64,000 nucleotides of DNA from NCBI GenBank assembly GCA_038373865.1, contig JAXGGA010001655.1:80634-144633 (forward strand), in the 5' to 3' direction. Position numbers and translations under genes: made by a program. Below the pieces are notes generated by a model. The model was not told the DNA's origin and did no database searches. It was given only the letters and a program-made list of their open reading frames with translations. This stretch comes from Uloborus plumipes (taxonomy: Eukaryota; Arthropoda; Arachnida; Araneae; Uloboridae). Below are positions 1 to 12,329 of this stretch, piece after piece. Positions within the stretch are counted from its first letter, which is position 1. Each line of letters starts with the position of its first letter.

Positions 1-1730
1 AATTGCTTCTGTTAGCCAATGTCAGAACTTCGTTTTAATTTATTAAACTTCTGTTTATAAGTTCGCTCATTCGCAAATACAGATGAGCCCCAAAACTAAT
101 ACTAAATTAAAAATTTTAAAGAAACAATAGTCGACTCAAATGAATTATAACTTTAGCACATCCTCCATTAAATCACCTTTTAAAAAAATAAGTTACAAAA
201 CCCCAAAACCCACTAGTCCGGACTTGCTTTAGATCTTTATTTGAGATAAAATTGATAACTTCATGAACAATCAACTTCTTATTTACAATTAATTAATGTT
301 ATTCACTTTTATTTTGGCAATAATTAAACAACTTATCTGACCAACCAATAACCCAAAAAGTTTGATAAAAGGTAATAACAAGGACAAAAAATACATACAG
401 GTTGGATGCTTCATCGGATAAGAGAGAAAAAAGAATACTCTTCATGCATTCAATATGTTCTTCAATACCCATAGGGTATAAAAGTAAAGATAAGAGAAAT
501 ACATCGATACTTAAAGAAGAGCAAAAAGCATAATAAAATATGCATAATGTGTATGTTAGAGAAAATGCGTATAATCAAGTTGATAAAAGTTAATCGAATG
601 TGTTTTATTACCAACAGCTCTTACCCATGAAGCAGTTATGCGGTCTTTTACGGCAACTACATAAAACGACGCTTATATGCTCAATGCATCTGCTTTTTTT
701 GCAGCAACATCAGATAAATCTGTAGTCAAAAATATTGCCATAAATATAACAAAATAAAACATTGCGTATAGCGTACACATTGCATAAATTGAGGAAAGCG
801 AAATAGTTTTTCCCCATAGAAGTTTCGATAAAAGCTCTTCCTCGTATATTTCTGTCAAAGCAACCATAGCAAGCAAAAGTTGATATAAATAAAAAGGCAG
901 TTTTTGAGGCAAAATAAAATATGCTTTATTTCCAGAGTGCCATAATAACAAATGTTGATTATATTTAAAGCATGCGATTTTTGCAGTATCCCGAATGCCT
1001 GACATTTTTACCTGCAAAAATTCCTTTTTCCCCCCCAAAATGTCTCCCACTTTTTTGAAAAAGCATTCTTTTAAAATGAAACTCGCATTTTTGAAATAAC
1101 ATCAATGCATTATATCGTCTCACTTTATTGTATAAACAATGGTTTAAAATTTGTTTTCCCGATTTTGTCAGATACTACAGTTCAAACATATGATTCAAAC
1201 TCTGCTTCATAATATGTTTTGGTTGAATTGCAAATTCCTCAAAAGATATATGTAAAACAAAAATCAACAGCAGTAAATTACTTGGAAATTTAAAAACAAT
1301 TACATGTTTTATCTTATTTATATGAAAATGAACCTTAAGTTGTAGGAGTTTAGTTATTTTCTTTCTAATTGCATCCTTGTGAGATTGCTTAAATCGTTAT
1401 CTAAACTCATTTTTTAGAAAGAAAACTGTTGTTGCTATGAGAGATAATTATTAATTCATTATTTCAAAGTTATTGTTGAAATTATCTCATGGATTTTTTT
1501 GCTGTTTTTACGTTCTACGATTAAAATTGTTCATTAGCATACGATTATCGAGAAAATTAATTTTCACGAACAAATTAAGAATGTCATCATATTTTGTTAT
1601 GATTGTTAATTTTCAGACAACAATTGGAACATACAGCTCATTATTTCTCATTATATGTCATGAATATTTTTTTCTCCTGGTTTTAAAAAGATTTAGTTTT
1701 CGAGGTACCGTAAAATAGATATGTATTTAT
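1..1730. other. AT-rich stretch without a recognised gene
   Basis: No transposon ends, RNA gene or convincing protein were seen. Open frames of 125 and 81 codons exist (673-1050 minus, 1473-1718 plus), but they are low-complexity, rich in Phe/Leu/Ile and resemble no family I know. The word GGTACCGTAAAAT at 1705-1717 resembles the end of the pogo elements described below and may be a remnant end. Confidence 0.5.
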
Positions 1731-2276
1731 TACCGTAAAGTGGGGTGACTTTGCCCAGTGGGGCGACTTTGCCCAATTTGTAAAAAAGAAGTTCAGTGTT
1801 CGAATATGGTTAGTTCAAATGCCACCAGAGCTGCCCAACGAGTTTGTGATAACCTTCTTAGATATAGCTTTGGCAACACTGAAGTTTAGCGTCCTTGGAA
1901 TCCATTTTGAAAGCAAACGGTTGCTTTCTTTATCAGGTAAGCAAAACCGTTTTTTTTAGAGGTGTCAAACTTTAGTTCCTGCTGCTATATTGTACGAATG
2001 ATAAGTTCAATTGACTATTTGTTTTAGTTTGGTATATAATGAGGATTGATAACAAATTATTGTTTTTGTTTGATTCATTCGAATAAAATTTTAAAGCCGA
2101 GTGGGCAAAAGTACCCCACTGTGCAACAACACACGGGGTGTCTTTGCCCTCCTAGTTTTTTGTTGTTGTACTTCTGTTTATTGAGTTTTTTAAAGTTTAT
2201 TGTTATTTTATGCTTGCTTATTTAATGTTATTAATTTTTTAATATAAATTATCTCTAGTTTCAAGTATCTCCGAAC

Positions 2277-5200
2277 ATGGCGCGGGATCATAAGCGTAAA
2301 TTTGGTGCACGTCCCTACAAGAACTATTCTAATGAAAATCTTGAGTCTGCGATTGAAACAGTGAAGAAAGGCACTTCGATTAGAGGAGCGGCATTAAAGT
2401 TTGGAATACCAAGAAGAACTCTCGGAAATAAAATTAAAGATAAGCATCCTGCAAATGTCGGGGGTCAATGTGCTCTTTCTTTTGATGAGGAGAAAGAAAT
2501 AGTTAAACAGCTATTAATGTGTGCTGACTGGGGAATGCCGCTTGATAGTATAGACATCAGAATAATAATAAAAGACTATCTGGACCAGCTTCAAAAAACT
2601 GTTTCAAAATTTAAGAACAATTTTCCAGGTATTGTTTGGTATTTTTCCTTTATAAAACGCCATCAGAATGAGTTAACTATGAGGAGGTGTCAAAACATAA
2701 GCAGGGCTAGAGCAGGTGTGGGAACCACTGCACTGATGGCATATTTTGATCACTTGGCACAGTCATTGATTGGTGTTCCACAAGAAAACGTGCTGAACTA
2801 TGATGAAACCAACTTAAGTGATGATCCCGGTTCAAAACGTATGGTGTTTCGTCGAGGTGTAAAATATCCAGAGCGAATTATGAATTCTTCCAAGGGTAAT
2901 ATTTCCATTATGATGGCAGCATCTGGAAACGGTGAGCTATTGCCGTGTTTTGTAGTGTACAAAGCGGACCACTTGTGGTCGTCGTGGCTGGAAGGAGGTC
3001 CTTCGGGTACTTTTTATGGTCGAAATAAGTCGGGCTGGTTTGACGGCATAAATTTTGAACAGTGGTTTGCAAAAATAATTGTTCCTTGGGCAAGGAAAAA
3101 ACAAGGCCCTAAGTGTGTTATAGGTGATAATCTCAGTAGTCATATAAACATGGAAGTTATAAAAGCATGTGAAAAAGAGGACGTAAGATTTGTTTTCCTT
3201 CCTCCAAATGCTACTCATCTTTGCCAACCTCTAGATGTGGCTTTCTTTGGGCCATTGAAAAGTGCATGGCGTAAAATACTTACTGACTATAAACAGAGAA
3301 ATCGTGCTAGCAAGTCACTGGAAAAATCAGTTTCCACGGCTTTTAAAAACATTGATAAAAGAAATTTCAAATAATGCTGCTGAAAACATAAGGTCAGGCT
3401 TCCGCAAATGCGGTAGGGTGAGTTCTTGTAAGTGCGTACCCTTTTTTTCAAAGTTCATGTTCTCAAGGACGCTGCTCTGTTGAAAAATCTTGTACACTCA
3501 CAATTTTTTTTAGTTTTCTTTCCAGATCCTTTACTAAGATTTTCAAGCATATAATATGTCAAGTAAACCATAAGCATAGGTTTTGTGACCAGGTTTATGA
3601 CACCTATTCTAAGGTACGCACTTTCCCTACCCAGCGGGGTAAGTGCGTCCACCTTAAATTATGTGAATATGAACAGGAAAAAACTTCTGGCACATATTAA
3701 ATATATTAGGTAGTTGCCTTGGGATAATTCCTAATACTAAAGATCAGCACTTGCTTGCATGGATGAAACGCAATCAGTGATATCCCACGTGTCTTACGAA
3801 CAACTGTGATTTGAAGATTGAGAGTGTTGTGTCTGTGATTCTTCCTTTGTCCTTTTAATAAGACCAATTGAGCAAATGTAAGTTGTTTTTATTTAGTAAT
3901 AATCACTTATAGTCTACATAGTTTATTTTAGTTTAATACATTAATTAATCTGTGTTTAAGCCAGGGTTCGCACTTACCCCTTCTTAAATGCAAGATGAGA
4001 CATGTGCGTCCAATAGCGTTGTTGTAAGTGCGTACCCTTGTGATTTTCTTTAATTCTTTTTATATGGTAGATCGTTAAGTGACCTAAGTGAACAATTTGT
4101 TTTTTTCGAATAAATACGGTTTTAAAATATTTTTCTTATTAGAATCAACAGCAGTGAGAAAAAACACAAAATAAAGAGCAAAAAAAAAAAAAAAAAAGAA
4201 AATAATTGATCATGATATGATACTTGTACTTTTTTTTTCTTGTACATTGAAATAGTTGTTCCCAAGGTATTCTTAATTTTCTTAAATATAATTTATTCAT
4301 TACTTCACCTTCGTTTTTTGAATCAGTTGGTTCCTTATTTAGTGTTTCACTTAATTTCATTACTTCATTTGTCCTTCTGGTTTAAATTAAGTATAGCTTA
4401 TGATCGCTATTTTCAACAAAAAATTATTAACCGATGTCTAAAAGCCAATATATTTCAGAGGTAATGAATAAAATTGAAATTTTATGCCGCATTCAATGTA
4501 AATATAAATACTTGATGAAAATGACGTCGTATTTATAATCGGCTTATAATAGAGTTATAAGCAAAATTAAAGGTGAATTACGAGAGTCAGATTTTTCACG
4601 TAATGGTACACACTTGCCTCATCATAATGGTACGCACTTGCTCCGCATAATAGGACGCATATGCCTCATGATAGTGGTACGCACTTACCCCATCATAATG
4701 GTACGCACTTACCCCCACCTTACTTTAAAGAAAGAGAAAGTGCGTACCGTCATATAAACAAATTTTAGTTAGAGTATTTGATCAAAATACCCCATGTATG
4801 TTATTACTAGCTATTACTCAAAAGAAACAGCTTGCATTTCTTGACTTCAATTGCTTGGTATGACTACAAGAGAAACTGAAACAAAACCTTCTCAATCTTT
4901 ACTTTAGAGTTTTTTTGAAGACATTTAAGTTGTCTCTAATTGTGTTTCGTCTATTGAATTCAGGCCTGAATTCTACCTATTGAAATTATCATTAGACAGT
5001 TATCTAACATAGTCGATGTGTTGCAGAAGCCATTTCAGGACAGTGTCCATATAATTCCCAGTGGACGCACTTACCCCGTGGACGCACTTACCAGAACTCA
5101 CCCTATAGTTCCCCTTTATGCTCAAGAAGTGTTGTCAAAAATTCCAGATGAAGACCGGCAGACACACTATTGGCCTATCTACAAGCTTGTAGGCACCCTC

Positions 5201-5444
5201 AGACCTCTGAAAAAGTGGGGAGAAGAAGGAAATTAAATGTTCCAGCAGGAAAAGATGTCTCAGCTTGTGATTTTGTCCAAACAATAATAATCCTACCTCT
5301 GTTTCAAAAAATAGCACTTGTACGAAGCAAAGCAGTTCTGGAGCTCAGAAAAGAAGAAATACTAGAAGGAGGAGTACTAATGAAGATGAAGACCAATATT
5401 CTACGCGTTCTAGTAGATCACGTAGCCGAAACTCTACAAAATAG
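2277..5444 (+). pseudogene. pogo-type transposase, frameshifted and split by an insertion
   Basis: This is a cut-and-paste transposase of the pogo/Tigger (CENP-B-related) group. The first frame, 365 codons from the ATG at 2277, holds a psq/CENP-B-type helix-turn-helix at about residues 20-58 and a DDE_1 catalytic domain at about 170-330. The acidic residues are visible: NYDETN (Asp176), VIGDN (Asp284) and QPLD (Asp320), a DD35D spacing, so the catalytic core looks intact. A frameshift near 3330 moves the true continuation (GFRKCG) to the next frame. Codons then stop at 3415 because of the nested element and resume at 5106 with IVPLYAQ. Further shifts near 5210 and 5280 lead to a basic Arg/Ser-rich tail ending with TAG at 5442-5444. 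With three shifts and an insertion it cannot make a full protein. Confidence 0.88.
3416..5103. mobile_element. Non-autonomous TA-targeting element nested in pogo transposase
   Basis: Inverted ends begin GGGTGAGTTCT and are flanked by TA at 3414-3415 and 5104-5105. Removing the element plus one TA restores the transposase reading frame exactly, which proves insertion. The word GTAAGTGCGTACC (or its complement, with small variants) occurs about a dozen times: near 3428, 3613, 3638, 3965, 4023, 4608, 4630, 4675, 4690, 4738, 5063 and 5081. No protein-coding remnant was recognised; open frames in it are low-complexity. The design is that of a pogo-type MITE, but the superfamily is inferred only from TA and the repeated subterminal words. 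Confidence 0.85.
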
Positions 5445-6001
5445 AAGAGGACTTTTTTATTTTATCAAATGTTTACGCAACACTAAAGCTATAAGCTTAT
5501 ATATACGTTTTTTTTTTTTTTGGATACATTTATTACCTTAACTTCTTCTTGCTCATTTCTATTATTTTTCTTCATTTAAGCTTCCAGTGTGATGTCAATT
5601 ATTGAACTTAAGTTGGTTCTTTATTGGTTGATTATTTAAGTTTGTGTTTTCAAAACTTGTTAACATAAGATGGTTTATAAATTATTTATTTTCTCTCTTC
5701 AGTTTTGATCCTTACAACATCCCGGGTAGGTGACTTTGACCCATATTGGGGTTTCACTCTTAAAACTAAAAGAAAACAGTGAGTGGGCAAAGTTACCCCT
5801 ATCATGGAGGTGACTTTGCCCACTCACTTTTTAATTTTTTGTGACTAGGGATAATATTGTGGAAGCAAAAACACTACACTAGTAGGTTTAGTTGACAGTC
5901 GCACAAATGGAGTGATTTTTGTTGCAGAAAAATTCGTCTATAAGTATCCGAAATTTGCACACAAACTTTAAAAATGGGCAAAGTCACCCCACTTTACGGT
6001 A

Positions 6002-6336
6002 CCTTTTTCTTATAATTGTCGTTTGAAAAGTCTGCCACAATTTAGATGATTGCAAAAAGAAAATGAAAATTTTAAAGGATGTCGTTGGTAAAAACATAGA
6101 ATAGAGATTCATTGACCTTAAGCGGCACGTTTGCAATATTTTAGCCAAAACAAAGGAGTGAGGGAGGGTTACTTGGCCGCAGCATTAATTTTCCTTTTTT
6201 AAAGAAATTTCTACGTTTAATGATACTTATTCGAGTGGTTATTTTCAATTTAATAGAGCTTCAAATGTTTTAGTTAGCTGACGAATTGTTTCCTATTTTA
6301 ATGCAAATTTAATGCTATTCAACTGCTCGCTGTATC
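6002..6336. other. Short spacer, nothing recognised
   Basis: AT-rich sequence between two DNA transposons with no repeat ends or coding signal visible. Confidence 0.5.
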
Positions 6337-6338
6337 TA

Positions 6339-7763
6339 CACTGGCGGAAAAAAAATCCCAACACCAAGAAAAAATTACTGTAGAGTAATGAAATTTGGGT
6401 AATGCAATTGTCTACTTAACATGTTTAATTGATTAAATGTACAAGATCACTGGCTAATTTAAGCTCAAGAAAATGCTGTGCAAATGTGAAATTATGTTAA
6501 TTTAATAGAGGGTGTAACCTCCAGAATTTTGAAGGCAAGCCTGCAAGCGTGCTTGCATTTTGTCATACAGGTGCCGAATGTCACTTTGTGGTATGAAGTG
6601 CCATGCTTGTTGCACTTGTTGTGTCAATATTAGGACCGTCATTGCTTACTGTGGATGATGCTCGAGGTGCCGTCCAATGATATCGCATACCTTATCAATT
6701 GGAGACAGACCTGGTGATTTTGCAGGTCATGGTAACATGTCAACACTCTGTAGAGCACATTGCGTTACAGCAGCGATGTGAGGGCGAGCGTTATCCTGTT
6801 GGAAAACTCCCCCTTGAATGCTACTCATGAAGGGCTGTACTACTGGTTAAATTACCAGACTGACGACAAATTTTCAGTCAGCGAGTTTGGCATAACCACA
6901 AGGGTGCCCCTGCTGTCGTAGGAAATTGCTCCAGAGACCATGACTCCAGGTGTAGGTCCCGTGTGTCTAGGCCGTAGACCGCTTGGATGCAGGCGGTCCC
7001 CTGGCGTCCTTCTGACCAATATACAGCCACCACTGGCACTAAGGCAGAATCTGTTTTCATCAAAAATTACAACACATCTCCACTCCGACCGCCATTGAGC
7101 TCTGTCTTGGCACCACTGCCATCGGAAACGGCAACGATTTGCAGTCAATGGAATACCGGCTACAGGCTACCTGGCTCGAAGCTGTCCTTGAAGTAAACAG
7201 TTTCTTACCGTTCCTTGAGTCACGACGGTACCAACTGCAGCTCGAATGTCAGCCCCAGATGCAATACGATGCGCCACAGCCGTATGCAGGATTTGGCGAT
7301 CTTCTTTCTCTGTCGTGCCACGTAGCAGCTCGAAACTTGATCTTCTTGAGGTAGTACCATCCCTTGACCATAGCTTCCAATAATCATACACGGTGGAAAC
7401 ATTCCCACCAAGTCTTACTGCAATATCGCGAAACGAAAATCCCTCTTCTCGTAGCCAAATTGTACGACCTCGTTTAAACTCGGTGAGCTGTTGATAATGG
7501 CTTCTTCGTCTTCTTAAAGGCATTCCTGGCTAACATGAACGCAATTTGTCAAATTTCACGGAAAAATAATACTCATGAGCTTCACAACACGCTTTTAAAA
7601 CAAGCCTTATTTGCATGTTCTGAGTGACGCCAGCTGTGCCACACTTATGCACGGAGCACGAAATTTCAATCGATGTCATCTTTCAGTTGTATAAACACGC
7701 CTACCAAATTTCGTTTATATAATACAAGTCTTTTTTGGTGTTGGGATTTTTTTTCCGCCAGTG
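6339..7763 (-). mobile_element. Tc1-like transposon, copy 1
   Basis: Inverted repeats start CACTGGCGGAAAA and continue through AAATCCCAACACCAAG. TA dinucleotides at 6337-6338 and 7764-7765 are the target duplication. The length of 1425 bp is close to a typical Tc1 element. It carries a minus-strand transposase and is closely matched by a second copy at 59914-61344. Confidence 0.93.
6646..7523 (-). pseudogene. Tc1-type transposase, inactivated (copy 1)
   Basis: The protein starts at 7523 (MPLRRRRSHYQQLT) and shows two N-terminal helix-turn-helix segments: LTEFKRGRTIWLREEG with FSFRDIAVRLGG, then the TTEKEDRQIL region. The DDE domain follows with IFDENRF (first acidic residue), FQQDNARPH (second) and SPIDKV (third, Asp). 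Lesions are a TAG at 7167-7169, a frameshift just before 6852, a TAA shortly after, and a TGA where the family has Trp before PAKSP (near 6735). The coding span ends at 6646-6648, giving about 290 codons, shorter than the usual ~340. Several lesions are shared with the other copy. Confidence 0.9.
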
Positions 7764-7765
7764 TA

Positions 7766-8669
7766 TTCCAGCTAAGTTTATATTCAAAGAGTTTTTAATG
7801 GTTAAATTCATTTATTTTACCAGATTATTTTGCATTTTAACCAAAATTTGTTTTTGTTTAATGATTGGATTTGTTTAAAATAAACTTAAAATAGGAAAGG
7901 TGGTCAAAAGCTGCCAGGTTATCGAAAACCAATCAAAAAATGTAACGTTTGGCTTTTTATCGTAACACTTTTAGTTTTATTTCCGGGCGACATATCGCTT
8001 GGCCTATCCACTTTAGGCGACTGGGGCGGAAAACGACTAGGTGATGCCTACCTGCTTTAGGCGAATGACTGTCCAATTAGGCGACTTAAGTGACTTAATG
8101 CCAATCAGCTTCGGGCTACTCTCCCCTTATGTGTGACATCGCCAAATATGTCGTTTCTTTACCGATGTAAGTTTCACTAAACATTGCGGCAAATGTAAGC
8201 TTTGTCATACATTCGCAAACCTTCGCCCTTTTAGGCCCTTTCCCGGGATGCGGTGAGAAAAAATGTAGAAAAAACCCAATGTATCTCTAACATATCAGTG
8301 AAATAAAAAAGTCATACAATAAAATATTGAAAAATAAAATTTTGAAAATAGCGGCTTTGAGGTAGGGTTCTCAAAGATAATCGAGTCTTGGTCGGGCTGT
8401 TGGTTCGTTGGTCTGTCTGTTTTTTAACTTAACCATTTAAAAAAAAAACTCCTAGTCGAACGAACGTTATTCCGTACAAAAGATCTTAGCCTAGAAATCA
8501 GACTCCTATATTTCATTTTTATTCGAACAGTGTTTTGTTAAATTTTGAACAGCTCAAAATAATTTTACATTAGTGCCTACGAAGAAACTAATAAGTCAAC
8601 TATAGTGTAGATTTAAATTTTAATAAAGTTCCTGTCGAAAAATTTTTTGATTTGGTTTCTTTAATTGCA
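7766..8669. other. Unannotated stretch with a TTAGGCGAC cluster
   Basis: No gene was seen. Between about 8010 and 8095 the word TTAGGCGAC and close variants occur at least three times (near 8011, 8056 and 8078), which may be decayed subterminal repeats of a lost transposon. The rest is AT-rich. Confidence 0.4.
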
Positions 8670-9195
8670 TTCTTTCAACAATTCAAATTTTTTTAACTTC
8701 AATTCCTACGGGAGGATTTCTTACTTTTTTTCAACACACTAGAAAGAAAATGATTTATAGAACTATTTTTACTTCCACAAAATTTCCAAAACTGAATTTA
8801 AAAAACGAATGTCAATGTTTTATTTTTTAAATAAAAAGAATATTTAATGGAATTTTTACCAAGTGTGATCTTAAAACAAAATAACAAAATACGTATAAAA
8901 CTCGTTTTATATTTGGCTATTTTAAATAATATGCTTTGAACAATAAAAAAATTTTGAACGCTAACCCCAACGGAAGAATTTCTAACATTTCATCCCACAC
9001 AAGAAAAAAAGAGTAAAGCAATATTAAATACTCTGAAAAACCTCCAAAACTTGAAAAACTGATGTCAGAATTTTATTATTAAAAAATATTGATTATTTGA
9101 AAAAATATATGTATATACATACGTATTTATGTCCCCATAAAAGCAACATTTAATGGCATCTTTTTAAAGGGTGATCTTAAACCAAAACAGTATAA
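8670..9195. repeat. Diverged tandem duplication, ~260-bp unit
   Basis: Two units share an ordered series of words: AATTCCTACGGGAGGATTTC at 8701 against ACCCCAACGGAAGAATTTC at about 8963, then CACAC..AGAAA, CAAAACT..AAAA, TGTCA and TTTAATGG..TTTT with GTGATCTTAAA. The offset is about 262 bp. No coding potential was seen. Confidence 0.6.
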
Positions 9196-9427
9196 ACTGG
9201 TAGATTTTTCTCAAATGTTTCTGTTGATCAATTTAATTCTGTAATACTTCGTTTAAACACATCATGAAAGCCAGTGTCTTGGAAAAATGAAAAGGACCAT
9301 GATTACAGTTAAAGTGTTACACTTTTAAAACGAAATTGGCCTCTTCAATGCTTATCGCGGTCTATAAATAAATCGTTTTTATTATTCAAGGGCTGAGATT
9401 GATGTGCTTAACTAAGACCAATTTTCT

Positions 9428-9625
9428 ATTTATTCGAAATCAAAACCTGAAGCTACTTTAATAAGCTTTCTTTCATTTTACGTTTCGGTTAAAGTCGAGA
9501 TAAAAATCATAGGTGTCGTGAGAAGATTTATTTCAAATCAAAACCTGAAGCCATTTTAATGCTTTTTCTTTTAATTCCGTGTTTCAGTCCAAGTCGCGAT
9601 TAAAATCATAGGTGTCGCGCATATT
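9428..9625. repeat. Tandem duplication, ~100-bp unit
   Basis: AAATCAAAACCTGAAGC is followed by a TTTTAAT..CTTT stretch, then GTTTC..AAGTCG and AAAATCATAGGTGTCG. The series occurs twice, beginning near 9438 and 9536. The copies differ at scattered bases. Confidence 0.75.
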
Positions 9626-10680
9626 AAGTAGCCCAAATCTACATCGTTGTTACGTTTTGGCACCCAACAAAATTTTCTTTCTCCACCCTTGACTCAATAT
9701 CCATCATAAGTAGCTAATTAAAGAAAAAGAAAAAGAACTAGATTGATATTCCATCGCTTCCTGATTTACCGAAAGGATATTGAAGTAATTTGCATTCGAG
9801 ATAATCCACCATTCTTTTTTTTTTCGCCATTTTGACATAGCAGGTATGCTGATTGATACGTCCTTTTAGGAGTGACCTATTGGTTAGATATTTTTATGCT
9901 CGATACAAAGTATGGTATGTTCCATCAAAGATTTATGGAATAACCCTTTGTGAACCCATCATTGGTCAAGGAGTGGCCATTTATAAGTGTTTAACTTTTC
10001 ACGAAATGGATACACATGGGTGTGAGTGACTGTTTCTATCTTAAAAATATTATGAGCAAAAATGGTATTAGTCTTTGTGAATTTTTTGATCAAAAGGAGA
10101 TCAGAACTTGAGGTAAAGTTATTTGGTTAAAGCATTATTGGTACTGAATTTTTTTCTTTAATCAAACATCTCAATTGCACTAATTCTAAATATTGCTGAG
10201 GTTGAAGAAATATATTTTTAAAATTGCAAGTAACGTATTTCTTCCGCCGAATCTGTTGGATGAAAACTTAAGTGTCATAAATTGTAGATATCGAATGCGT
10301 CTAAACTTTAGAGTTAATGATGACGTAGTAAAATCAATTTTATGCAATTTTCAGGCGGTTTCACGGAATGTTGTCTAGTCAACGCTGTGATACAAATGGT
10401 GCATTAAGCTTTGCTTTAATAATAAAGTAATCAACAAAACTAAGTCGTACTAAAATAACTTGCAGAGTTTCTACTCAATTTAAAGAAATATTTTTTCCCC
10501 TACAAAACAGCCCTAAGGTTGGAAAAAGGGGAACTATTTGGGCTGTCAAGGAAACTGAGGCATGTAAAAAAAGGAGCATTATTGAGCGAAGTTAACAAAA
10601 AAATAAAACCAAAGCACTATGACTGATAGCCCGTAATTTCTGCGAAATGGCCCTGACAATACAACATAACACGGCAAACT
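9626..10680. other. Unannotated AT-rich stretch
   Basis: No protein family, RNA gene or repeat ends were recognised. A 61-codon open frame at 10193-10378 has no features I can interpret. Confidence 0.45.
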
Positions 10681-10681
10681 T

Positions 10682-10788
10682 CCCAGGTAGCACAAAAAAC
10701 GTTTAACCATTTTATAAACGTTTTTAATCCGTTGTCACAACGTTAATAACCATTTTACAACCTTAAAAAACGAAGTGTGCTACTTGGG
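10682..10788. mobile_element. Small MITE with CCCAGGTAGCACA ends
   Basis: CCCAGGTAGCACA at 10682 is mirrored by TGTGCTACTTGGG ending at 10788. The 107-bp interior holds repeated AACC/GTTAAT..CCATTTTA words. The flanks share only TT, so the target duplication and superfamily are unresolved. A related word, GTGCTATTGGGG, occurs at about 11412, so a larger composite element is possible. Confidence 0.6.
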
Positions 10789-11424
10789 TTACAGTGACTC
10801 ACAGCAAGTTGCAGTGGTCGCAATCAAGAAGTAACACAATTGTAGTGTCTCGTGGGAGTCACGTTGTGGTACAGTTGTGACGTGTGTCATGCGACTTCAT
10901 TGTAGCACACCTTTAACATTAATATGTGACCGATTACTTTGTGACGTTATGAAGACGTCACCGCAACACTGCTGTGTGACGTAGCAGTGACATCTTTAAA
11001 ACCTGTTGCTGAATTTACAATGACATTTCTTGACCGTCACGCGACAGGGACCCTCTTGTGACTATCTCGTGACCGTCATATGAGGGTCGCGTTATGGTCA
11101 TTTCATTTCACACCTCCAGGATCCCCCGTACCTACCACAGCTTCGTGGTTTAACCGGGATAGGGCCCTGAAGGGCGCTCTGTTATTAATTTTGAACCAGA
11201 ACCTAGGGTCGAGCAAACCCTAGGCCCAGCACCCCCAGAGGTATCGTTTCACTTGGAGGACTTTGTGACCACGACATTTTTAACGCCTCCCAGCCACCAT
11301 TAATCAAGACGGTGGATCTTTGATCGGCTGGGATCGAACCCGGGTCCCTCCGGACACGAGTCCGATGCCTTACCGATCGGGCCACCATGGCCCTATCGCG
11401 TTATGGTCACTGTGCTATTGGGGG
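10789..11424. repeat. GTGAC/GTCAC-rich repeat of unknown class
   Basis: Outside the SINE it contains, this segment holds around a dozen GTGAC or GTCAC pentamers (for example near 10795, 10858, 10877, 10926, 10941, 10977, 10988, 11035, 11058, 11070 and 11406). This is far denser than in the surroundings. No coding sequence was seen. It is probably a decayed transposon with iterated binding words, but its ends are not certain. Confidence 0.5.
11101..11395 (-). mobile_element. tRNA-derived SINE, copy 1
   Basis: Read on the minus strand, the head has a box A (TGGCCCGATCGGTAAGGC) and a box B (GGGTTCGATCCC) at about 60 bp spacing, as in tRNA-derived pol III promoters. A conserved body follows and ends in GTGAAATGAAA. 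An exact 14-bp duplication, TCGCGTTATGGTCA, flanks it at 11087-11100 and 11396-11409, showing retrotransposition. A 61-codon open frame across it is a by-product of the SINE. Confidence 0.9.
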
Positions 11425-12329
11425 GAAAGGACTAAGAGTTGAGATTTCTAAGAGAAAGTTGAGGTTTCGTGAACCTGTCAAGAACACATAAGAAAAGTTC
11501 GTAAAGTTTGTTCAAAATTAGAGTTATATATTAGGGCGGATCGGAAAAATCGAAATTTCCCGAATCGTTTAGCGGTAGTGCGGAAAAGTTGTGTACTGCC
11601 ATCACTAAGATGGGTGGGAAATCTTAAAGTTTTTGGTCAATATCTTCATCCGCCTCAAAGGGCCTAAAGTTCCGAAAATTGGACAAAAAATGACTAAATT
11701 ACAAAAAATAATAAATGATACGAGATACAGTTTATAAGTTAGGGGTAGATCTTAAAAGTTGCTCAAGGGAAACAACTTGAATCGTGAAAAAAATTAGAAT
11801 TATAGGTTAATATCTTCTGCCGCCTCATCGTCATCAAATTTTGGGAATTTTGACGCATATTGGAGCTTTTCTGTATAACTGTTTACTGCTTGCATAATGC
11901 AGAATGCAAAATTTAAAATTAATTGAAATCACTTACCTCATTTTATAAGATAATAAACTTTATTTTACCACTCAAATACAAATTTCAAATTATTATTGAT
12001 TAAAATCAGTTTTTGTCTCAAATGTTGGCATGAGTTTTCTGGATTCCAGTGTTGCTCTAATAAATCGATATCTGTTCAGATACCCGACTGTTTTCCTTGA
12101 GACCTCAGTGACTAATTTTACAATTCGCTCAACGGCTTGCGTGTGGAATGGAAATTAAAAAAAAAAACTAGTTGTCGACTTACTGTCTTGTATCATCTTC
12201 AGAAGATCTCGAGAATTTATGTCTCTGAGAACTGGAGGCGATGTCACATTACACGCTTGCCAGTCAATGAGATCTATATAGTCGGTAGCTCCAAAGTTAA
12301 CAGCAGGAATACAGAATTGTCGAACACTT

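Larger units (their letters stand above)
1733..5999 (+). mobile_element. pogo-like DNA transposon (Tc1/mariner superfamily)
   Basis: The ends are inverted repeats starting CCGTAAAGTGGGGTGAC, each flanked by TA (1731-1732 and 6000-6001), the usual pogo/Tigger target. Just inside both ends the word GGGGTGACTTTGCCC and its reverse complement recur (about 1742-1778, 2100-2150, 5725-5830, 5973-5990), as expected for transposase binding sites. It encodes an HTH plus DDE transposase on the plus strand. A separate 1.7-kb element is nested in the gene, so the pogo element itself is about 2.6 kb. Several frameshifts make it non-autonomous now. Confidence 0.9.
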
